NCBI GenBank assembly: GCA_963693365.1
Contig: CAVNZM010000005.1
Location: 8,928,001 to 8,992,000, forward strand
Direction of reading: 5' to 3'
DNA: 64,000 nt
Source: Amoebidium appalachense
Lineage: Eukaryota > Ichthyosporea
Positions 28,113-39,221 of this stretch are shown piece after piece. Position numbers and translations under genes: made by a program. The number at the start of each line of letters is the position of its first letter. Position 1 is the first letter of the stretch. The notes beneath the pieces were generated by a model that saw only the letters and a program-made list of their open reading frames with translations, searched no databases and was not told the DNA's origin.

Positions 28113-31071
28113 AAGAAGACATCATTGCTGCTGCCTGAATTTTCCCGAGTTTATCTCACTATGATTTGTGAATGATCATCATCTGACACAGTACTGGGGC
28201 TGACAGCCTGACAAGAGATAAACATTAACAACTTATACGCCTCCAAGGTGTGCAGTGTGTTTATATACTTATTGTTTTTTTCTCCTTATCCTACGTTTTT
28301 GAGTGACAAGGTTTGTTTTAAGGGTACTACAAAGTCATGTTTCAGTTTGTAGCCTACGGTCCCAATCCCCGGAGGCTCGGAAAATCTAAATTCATCATTT
28401 AAATTTTTAGGGGGTTCATGAATATGTTGGTCTTTGGAGGTTTGTTGTAGACTGAGCTTCTGACTGAGCTACGCGGCGGAGTACGCGCACCGCGCTTATG
28501 GACATGCTGGACATATGTATGATATCGATAGCGCCGGGCCTATAGCTACGCGTAGTGAATGACATACATGAATCATCACGGAGAAGAATATCATTGGGGC
28601 CTAATAATTTCAAAAGGCCAAAAAAAATAAGAATTATGTACACACGTGGCCCTTAAATTTCAAGGCATCAACCCAACTCAGTGCAGTAATCTCACAGCCT
28701 GTGCCCTATATATGGAACTTGTACTTTGCCCCAGAGTGTAAATTGTTTTGTTCAAGTTTGGGATGGGCTGCAGAGCCGCTGAGTGTTTCGGGTGACGTGC
28801 CGCGCGGCTGAGCTTCACATGATCGTGCGGCGCCACCGCCGGGCCGGGTACTCCGATGATCACTCCGGTTGGCACGTGCCACTACTATTTTTCTGTAGTA
28901 GTGCACTAGCTAGCGGCAGCAGGCCGCCTTCTGCGCATATGCAGGGCATTGTATACATGTACATGACTGACTGATCGAAGCTGGTGTTTCGAACTGCACA
29001 TGTTTGCAGCCCTCACACACCATATGTATACTGTACTATATTGGATCAAGAGCTCTTCTGCACATGTCACTCCTTTCGATCATCCGTGATCATGGAAGTC
29101 ACTGAGCACTGAGTCAGTGAGCAGCCTCTGACATCTGAGCACGGCCATCTAGAAACACCATCTGAGATGAATTGATGACGATGTTAGACGCCAGTCACGC
29201 CACATTGACGTCACGTAGGGTGCCAGATCCGGCGGCGCTGTCTCATATACAGCGCCATGGGCCGATATCGGTGGGCCGCGGCGGCAAAACCATTGATATT
29301 CGATTGCGAGTCGGTTCGCAAAAACTAAATTTACCGGCATTAACTACAGCTAAAATTAGTAGGAAGGCCAAAATTATATTTGCTTCCACGCTCACTGACA
29401 TCGCTGGGAGGATTGAATATGCATAGATATGTGATGCCATATGGTATGCAGCCATTATGCAGGTCAGGATGACCTGGTGACGTCACTGATGAATGATAAG
29501 CCAGGCTGCATGAGTCAAGGTAAGGGGGATCCTTTTTTTCTTTATTCGCTTACCATTCAATGATTCAATGTGAGTGTGACTTGTCTGGAACGAAGTTCCA
29601 GAAATGTACGGTCATATATACACACATATTTAGGTGATAGATAGAGAAATAAAACTTAGTTTCTTCAATTGCATTTATTATTTATGTAACGAGTTTTTCT
29701 TGTGAATACCTATTACTGTAACTTACTAACTGTATTACTACCCAGTGAAAAAAAAGGTGTTTTGGATCACATTAGGAGTATTCAATGGGATCCTCAAAGG
29801 GGAGCTGGGATGTGTCAAGAGCCACTGTGATTGGCTCAAATGTATTGGTCCCACTATTTGAGCCAAACCCCCAGCCAAAGGGTGTCTTTGAAGAGCAACT
29901 TCAAATTGCACCCGTGTGATAGTTATATCATTTGTGTTATACGGTAATGTGAACAGTAATGCATATATACAATCTTTTGATAATACTTAAAATAGTTATG
30001 TTGTTTTTTTGGTTTGGGAAAATATATCTGTGAGTACAAGCTCTTGCATGTGGCTAGAGTAGAGCGGCAGCCGCAAGGCTCAGTTTGTTTAATTAAACCC
30101 CCCCCCAGGTGATGCTCCCATTCCGTCATTATAATGCCTCCCCTGGTTCTATTGTACAATAGTCTATCTATACGTAAACTATGTTAGTTAATATCCGAAT
30201 CTAATGCTGTTTTTCATGTGCCTTTAATCTATACTCTCTTTTCAAGTACTTAATCTGTATCACGAGTAGTCAAATTTTTTTTATAGTTAGGCCTCACGTA
30301 CACGAGCTGAGAAACCAATCACGTCCAAGGGCTAAGGCTAGGGGGCCTGGGAGACGTGCCTATAACAATGGCTCTACACATGTTTGAATTCTTGTTTGCA
30401 TTTTGTATCACAGTGGGGTGGAGTGCATACAAACTGTGTAGCGTAAAAGGGGAGTTGGTGGTGGCAGCAGCAGTCATATATATTAGGGCGACGTCAATGA
30501 AGAAGTTATTATAAGTTTCATTGTCACAGTATTCAGTTTGCGTTAGATTCAAGTGTTGTTCCATGGATGCTTTGGTGCATCTGCAGGCATCTGCAGTTGA
30601 GACTGAGTGTGAGTTTGGTAAACATTATTCGTGCGATTGAAAGATTGTTCACTGGATATATACTCGCACCACGTGGTTGCTCGGTTGCTCGGCGTGATCA
30701 GTCCGTTTGGGTGACACACACAGCTCAAGCTTTTAGGGCACGTATTTGGTACGGTTACGATCGACACCCATCTAATCACATTAGCTTACCAAGATTTCTG
30801 GTTCAACCTACTGCCAGCCTCTCCGCGAAGTGCGAGCACCCAGCTTGGCGAGTACACGATAGATGGATTTTACGTTTCATGATCCATAGGTCGTTAAAAA
30901 GACCCCTTCTGTAGGCATTTCCAAGCAGAGGTTGTATATGCCTAAGCGGGCATGGTCATTCACCTTAGTGACAGAGTTCTAGATCTTTGCCATATTTTTT
31001 TGTACCCGACACCGGTGATGTCTAATCCAACCACATCAGCGTAGCGCAGTTCTCGCATCACACAACCAAAC

Positions 31072-31547
31072 ATGGCCTACAACGGGAGTGTGTGCATAGG
31101 GTATACGGCCAACCCGCCCTCCTGTGACGAGTCCTGGGCCGATGTTCTTGGGATGCAGTACTGGATAGCAACATTGCTCAGAATACCACTCTGTTTACCT
31201 GTTTTTGTGGCCCACATGATAAACACGTCGCGTATGGTAAAGTATGAGGGGTTCTACAGTCTTGGCGTAAGGAAAAATCTTCAATTTTACGTTTTTTCTC
31301 GCTGCTGCATCATGCCTGTTGATGCTTGCCGACCAGTTCAACTACAGGAATACAGATGCAAAGTACGACTCCATTGGTGGTGGTATGTAAAACACATCCT
31401 CCCTCCCCCCACCCTCCCCCCGGCCACACACACACACACACACGCGCGCGCACACGCCTAACCAGACTATACACACACATACACACCCATACACAGACGC
31501 ACACCCATACACGCACACATCCACGCACAGACACACCACATCCACAT

Positions 31548-31625
<78 letters not shown>

Positions 31626-32260
31626 CCACACCCAAGGTTTGCTTGCAGAGCCGGAACATCAGCTAAACCCATTAGTAGAGCTCTAAACGAAATAGCCGCG
31701 AAAGATAAAGTAGTGGAGAGAAAAACTGTAGGGCCTTCATTCGTCCGCGGGGGTAAGGTTTTTGTTCCACAACATGCTTTCTCTTTTTCACTTTTTGACT
31801 TTTTTTCCTTGTTTACTCCACTTGCAAAAGTTCTTTTCCGGCAAATTTTGGTGAGCCACACTCCTCCACTCCGGGCCACAGGCCATGCAAAAAGTCGCTT
31901 TTTCTGTTTGTACTCCACAATCCGTGCCAATTCTTTGTACCTGCTTTCAGTCTACTTTGTGCACTGCCATACTATGCTGACTTGAAACCGTTCCTCTTTA
32001 CTCCAGAACCCAGAACAAACTTCCCCAAGCATCTCTCCTATCATTCCCATACTACCATCTTTACCCTGACGTTGCCTGCCCTCTCTCAGTCCTTCCCCTC
32101 CCGTCCCCAACCTCGAAAGTCACTTCCAGTTTTTTTTTACTCCAATACCCCCCCCCCCCCCCCCCCCCCCCTTCCTCTTCTTCCCCGCTCTCCCCCTCCC
32201 CCCTGCCCCCACCCCCCACCCCCCCCACACACATCCACCACCACCAGCAGCACAGCCATC

Positions 32261-32318
<58 letters not shown>

Positions 32319-34045
32319 TCCAACCCACCCCTCACCAACCCCTGCCACCGCATGTCCCACTCCGTTAACTCACCCTATCTCCTCCACACTCAGTGATTAA
32401 GGCCACCACATCTTCCATTGGCGGCTGCATGATGGTCCATGAGGGCATGAGCATTCTCAGCGAAATTAGCACCCTAGATCAGTGGTATCATCGCTACCAA
32501 CAGACCGTCAAACTGATATGCCTCGGACACATTCCACTTACGCTCCTATGGACCGTGTGCATGATCGTCGCCCCGGTAGCAGACAACATGTGGTTTGTGT
32601 CGAGGGCTTTTTTCATTTTGAATTACGGCGGAATTGCTTACATCACGTTTGCCATTGGGAGCGGGTGTTGGTTTATTGCCATACGTGCCTGCCATATGAG
32701 TGCCCTCAGTGGTGCACCGGTGAGTGATATCCTGTACTGCATCTCCCTGAAAGACTTACTGTTACAGCTCCCGCCAGTGGATTAGTAAGAGATGTGCAAG
32801 ATTGTGGGGATGGCTTAACCCTGCATAGATATGGATCGGAACTCACACACACTAAACCGACCATGTCCTTAGGCCCAGCATCTCCTTGCCTCCTCCCAAG
32901 AGTACACAGTCACCCAACTGCCTCCCACCGATTCCATCACTATTATCTTAACTCACCCTCATACCACCCACAGATCCCGTCCCAATCATCTTCAGATGTC
33001 GAAAATGACCAACTTCCTCCCGGTACACTTTGGCAATGGTGGGTATATTTTCTCCGTGCAGAGCCCAAAACCGCCCATGTTGAAATAGGGCACGATGTTG
33101 TAGACCGCACGGGGTCCAACATGGAAAATTGGCGATTTCGGAGCCGCGAGATTCCTTGGGTGCGCAGTTTGGTGCGGCTTTCTACCGCATGTGCGGTCAG
33201 TCTTTACATCTACACGTGCATCAACATCTACCAAGTGATTCTCAAGTCAAAGAATGAGTACCTAATGGTATGTTACTGTAGCTGCCGCCCCCCTCCCCCT
33301 CCCCCCCCCCCCCCCCACACACACACACATACACACACACACACGCACACACACACACACACACGCCTTCCTGCACTCAACCATGCACCCACTTATAAAA
33401 AGAAGCATAGACACACAAATACTCCCCCGGGACTCCTTTGTTACCAGCTGTAGTGTAGAGAGAAAGGACTATTTTAGACGGAACCCCTCCAATAATTTTC
33501 AACTACTGCTTTGAGGATAACTTCCCCCCCCCCCCCTCCCCCCCCCCCCCCCCCCAAAAAAAAAAAAAGACCCTCTCCCCCCTCAAGAACACACACACAC
33601 ACAAAACGGACACCGGAACGGCTCACTCAAGGTGGTCAGTCATTCATTGGTGCGCTCCTAAAAACAACTCCTTGACTTCTTTTTTCAGTTGATGTATAGA
33701 TATAAAAAAAGTGCTCTTTTGCAACTCCATCACTAAAAACCTCTGTGTGATCATACAGGATACCCCCACCAGCAAGCGTCTTTGGATAGATTTTCTCGTC
33801 CGCATTCCCGATCCATTGGTAGCGGCAGTAGCCCTCCTCTACGGATACCCAAAAATTTCGGGGGGTTCCATTGTGGGGTCAGATTTTGTCATTTTGAGCC
33901 CCCTGGGGGAGGGCTACTATGGGGTCGTTATGAAGGGTGTCCTCAGAAGAAACCAGGAGGGGATTCTGGTGGCCATTAAAAGGGTAAGTCGCCCATTTCG
34001 TTCCCCGCTTATGCCCATGTGCCAATTTTCATGGCAAGGATATCC

Positions 34046-34111
<66 letters not shown>

Positions 34112-34260
34112 TTTTTTTTTTTGTGACCGTTTTTGGACGTCTTATTCCCATACAGTCGTCTTTACATGAAGCATCACTTACAGGTGTTTTGAGAGAACAG
34201 TGTTAACTTTAAACTTCCACGAACATGTTAATACATCCAGAGTTCGAAAAATCAAGCTGA

Positions 34261-34317
<57 letters not shown>

Positions 34318-35113
34318 AAAAAAAATGATGCAACTCCTTGGATCGTCGTCGACCAAAACAATATCGATGGTTGAAACACGAGAAACTTCACAGCGACACA
34401 GCCTGAGCTGGTTAGGCCTTAAAAGTTACCCTTGCCACCCCTAGCCTTCCTCCAGCCAATAGAAACATGGACAACAAGACCACCCACGTGCAGATCAACC
34501 AATAGAAACACTCACATTGTGACCACCCACGTGCAGATCAACCAATAGAAACACTCACATGGTGACGTGCAGATCAACCAATAGAAACACTCACATGGTG
34601 ACCAACCAAGTGCAGATCAACTAATAGAAACACTCACATGGTGACCATCCACGTGCAGATCAAGCAGAACATTCTGGCACCCACTGGCGAAAGCGAGCTT
34701 CTGCACGAGGCGAGAATGATGATGAGCGTCAAGCACTGGAATGTGCTGAGGTGGGTGCATGTTGTGTAAATAATCAGGAAATATATAATAATCCAATATA
34801 AATAAATGTGAAGAAGAGATGGTCCAATAAAAACCAATCTATTTTGTAGGTCCCTGCCTGTAAGATATCAGTACAATTGGTCATTTTTTGCTTCTTAGGA
34901 TGTAATTTGCTGCCTCCTTTTTATATTTCATATGCACAAGGGCTGAATCTATGGCTCTCCCCCCTTCCTCTGTCACTGACGTATGTTCGTACACAATCTA
35001 CACCCACACGCATGCAGACACATACATACATACATACATACTCACAAGTATTACACACGTGCGTACCTACACAAAAACACGAACACGCACGAATGCACAC
35101 ACACACACACACC

Positions 35114-35204
<91 letters not shown>

Positions 35205-35301
35205 CCACAACCACAACCACAACCACAACCACAACCACCCCTCCCCCCTTCTCCCCTCCCTCCCCAGGTGCGCCCCTCTCCCTCCCCCTCCCCCTTCCTC
35301 C

Positions 35302-35343
<42 letters not shown>

Positions 35344-36053
35344 TTCCCACTGCCCTTGCCTGCATAAGCAACCCTGCTCGTCTCTGATCAAGACGGGTGA
35401 CCTACTCATGTTCAAGTGAAACAGTATCTGAGTTGGGTTTCGTTAACGAGGGGAATAGGTCGAAACTCGGGTACTGTGGATGACGTGGCCCCCCCCTGAG
35501 GATGGGCTCTGCTTATTATGCATACTCTTTATGTATGGCTTGCATTCTGCATCGTGTTATCCGTTTGTTCTTGTGTACTTCGTACTTTTTGACGCATTCA
35601 AACCCACCCCCCCCCCCCCCCCCCCCTCCCCCCCAACCCACACACACACACACACACACACAGATCCGAGGGGTTGAGTTACGCACAAGGGTCGCTGCAC
35701 ATGCTGGTAGAGTTTATGGAGCTGGGGGACCTGCAGCACTTTGTGGCTGCGGCAGCGCGCAGGGGGCAGGTGCTTGGGCTGGCGCAGCGGCTGTGGTATG
35801 GGCTGCAGATTGCCCAGGGCATGCAGGCCGTGGCCCGCCAGGGCATTGTGCACCGCGACCTGGCCGCAAGGAACTGCATGATCACCAGCGCATCACTGGG
35901 ACCTTTATCTATGGTTAGTATGGTGCATGTATGTGTGCATGTGGGTGTGTATGGACATGTGTGCATGTTAACACGCAGAAGGAGAGAGAGATGCAGACGT
36001 TTGTGCAAGCAAGTGTGTGCTCAGACACACAGAGGGAGATAGATAGATAAGAG

Positions 36054-36146
<93 letters not shown>

Positions 36147-36700
36147 TGTATGTGTGTGTGTGTGCGTGTGCGTGTGTGTGTGTGTGTTTGTGTTCGTGTG
36201 TGATATCATTATCTTGGGTGCTTCATTAACATTGGCTGCTCAGATACCATAGCTCATAGCTCGTGTATCATTTTTTGCCCACGATCCAGACACCACTCCA
36301 CGCATCATATTTTCACCATATGTTCACCACATTTCCACTAAAACTCACATCTACATCCCTCCCACACCCATCGACAGCAAGAGGTCCGCAAGTTATTGCT
36401 CGAACACCGCGGTTCAAACGGTTCACGTCGCGACTTCAGTTCAGGCGAGAGCGGGGTGGAAACACCAGACAACGGCACTCTGGAGCCGCCCGTTCGTCAA
36501 AACGTTGGGGTTACAGTTACGACCAGTCTTCCGGCCGATCTGTCTCACAACAGGGAAATGGAAAAACCTGCGGTCAAGATGTCAAAGACGGCACCGCTGC
36601 CGTCGACTGATTTTGAAGACTATTCGTGTTTGCATGTTGTCAAGGTATTGAAAAACCCCACCTCCCCCTCCCTTCCCTTTCCCCCCATGTCCCAGCCCCT

Positions 36701-36737
<37 letters not shown>

Positions 36738-37603
36738 TCTCTCTCCCCTCCTCGAAGAAAAGAAACAACACACACACACACGTACATGCACACACACACA
36801 CACCAAAAGCTAGGCAGTGCACCAGGTGTAATGCCGCCAATACACGTAATATGCTCTTGTTAGTTGTCAATATATGAACAAGAGAATCGTTATGATGTGT
36901 GATAGATCAATGTTTCGAGAATCTATAAACCACACCGACGAAAAAAGCGTTTTCCGCCCAGATGAGCTGTTAAGGCCTTCAAATACACTATCCCACATCA
37001 TATTCGGCCTGTAGGCATTCCCCTCAGATGATGGCCCTTATCATAGGTCACTCACCGGTGTTTTGTTTTGTGCAGGTGAGTGACTTTGGGATGGCGCGGC
37101 GGGTGGAGGGGGGGCTCGGGGGGGTGTACCGGGAGAGCAGTGCGCCGCGCATTCCCATCCGCTGGACGGCGCCCGAGTGTGTGGACGGGCACGTGTACAG
37201 CGAGCGCAGTGACGTGTGGGCCTGGGCCGTCACGGCCTGGGAGCTGTTTGCCGACGGATCACCCCCCTTCCAGGACATCCCCACCCGCAACGTCCACGCC
37301 GCTGTCAAAGCAGGTAGTGTGTTTGTGCATGTTGCGTGTGTGTCGTGCATTGGTGTGGCATGTTTATGTCTTGCGTTATGGAGCTAGTGAAATGGTGGTG
37401 CTACTTGTTACGTCTTGGCTACAGGTAAATGTCACTACGAGATTCGAAAGGAAATTTCTGTACTTTAACGACTTTATGGCAGGATGAAACTACGCATTTC
37501 TATTTGTGATATACTAAGCAGACTCTCGATGTGTTTGCCTGAGGTAGACATCATCCTCTGGTGTCCCAAAAACAATGGCCGTGCACACACTCACAACCGG
37601 TCC

Positions 37604-37667
<64 letters not shown>

Positions 37668-37680
37668 ACCACCACCACCA

Positions 37681-37732
<52 letters not shown>

Positions 37733-39182
37733 CCCCCTCCCCTCCCCCCCCCCTCCCCCCCCACACACAGGTGTACGCCCAACACAGCCCGCCTGCTGCC
37801 CAGATGCCGTCTACTCTCTGCTCATGCGCTGTTGGGAGCTTGACCCCCAAGCAAGACCCACGTTTGATGTAATTGTGGAGGATATGGTCGGCCTCTTCCA
37901 TGACCTGTGTGGGTAGGTCACCCACCTAACTTGTTTGACTGTGTGTGTGTGTGTGGGTAGGTCACCCACCTAACTTGTTTGACTGTGTGTGTGTGTGTGG
38001 GTAGGTCATCCACCCCAACTTGTTTGACTGTGTGTGTGTGTGTGTGGGTAGGTCACCCACCCTAACTTGTTTGACTGTGTGTGTGTGTGTGGGTAGGTCA
38101 TCCACCCCAACTTGTTTGACTGTGTGTGTGTGTGTGTGGGTAGGTCACCCACCCTAACTTGTTTGACTGTGTGTGTGTGTGTGGGTAGGTCACCCACCCT
38201 AACTTGTTTGGCTGTGTGTGTGTGTATGTGTGTGGGTAGGTCACCCACCTAACTTGTTTTACTGTGTGGGTGTGTGGGTGGGTTGGTAGGTCACCCATCC
38301 CAACTTGTTTGACTGTGTGTGTGTGTGTGGGTAGGTCACCCACCTAACTTGTTTGACTGTGTGTGTGTGTGTGTGGGTAGGTCACCCACCCTAACTTGTT
38401 TGACTGTGTGTGTGTGTGTGGGTGATGGGCGGATGTGTGGTTGTGGTGATGGTGGTGTGGGTGAGTGGGTGGGTGGGTGGGTAGTGAGTGGGTACGTGGT
38501 GTGTGTGTGGGTGTGGATGCACGTGTGTCTGTGTGTCTGTCTGTGTGTTGGGGAGGGGGGAAGGGGGGGGGGGGGGGGGGGGGGGGGAGAGGGGGAGCTC
38601 CCTTGAGTGTGTTCTCAAAGTCTTCCCGGACCACATTCACCATCCACATATGTCTGTGGCAAAGTCTTCCCGGACCACATTCACCATCCACATATGTCTG
38701 TGGCAAAGGTTTAAGCTGTTGTTTACGAAGAAGGGAAAAGGAACATCGATGTGTGTTGATGTTCATGGATAATCAAGCATAAATGGCGCCCACACTTAAA
38801 CAACTGGCATAGCCCTGCTTTCTGATCACGACGGGTTACCCCCTCCCCCCAAAAATGTTAGAGCGAAGCAGTACCTGCGTTGGGTTTAGTGAACGAGGGT
38901 GGGTAAGTTGAATCTCGGGCACTGTTGATGACTTGGACACCCGCACCTCCCCCTAAGGATGGGCTCTGCTTTTTATGCCTAACTTGAAATGCATGGTTTG
39001 CACTCTGCATTGTATTGCCCGTGATGAATGTGTACATCGTATACTATGTAACACACTCTTAACACCCACTCCCCCTTCCCTCCTCCCTCCTGCTCCCTTT
39101 CTCTTTCCCCCCCTCCCATCCCCCCCCTCCCCTTACATTCCCCTCCGCCTCCGCCTCCACCTTCCCTCCTCCTTCCTCTTTC

Positions 39183-39221
<39 letters not shown>

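Larger units (their letters stand above)
25422..31071. other. shared 5' intergenic region between the two kinase genes
   Basis: About 5.6 kb between the two divergent ATG codons, largely free of the dinucleotide repeats that fill the rest of the window. It should hold both promoters and 5' leaders, but I see no convincing TATA or initiator motif. It contains repeat copies at 27299-27345, 27390-27453 and 27978-28112. A 191-codon plus-strand frame at 27376-27951 begins inside a repeat, has no recognisable motif, and is not called. Confidence 0.55.

Noticed and set aside
37911-38425. Possible CRISPR array from evenly spaced repeats
   Set aside because: Units are contiguous, spacers are (GT)n rather than unique, and the array lies in a eukaryotic intron; it is a minisatellite.
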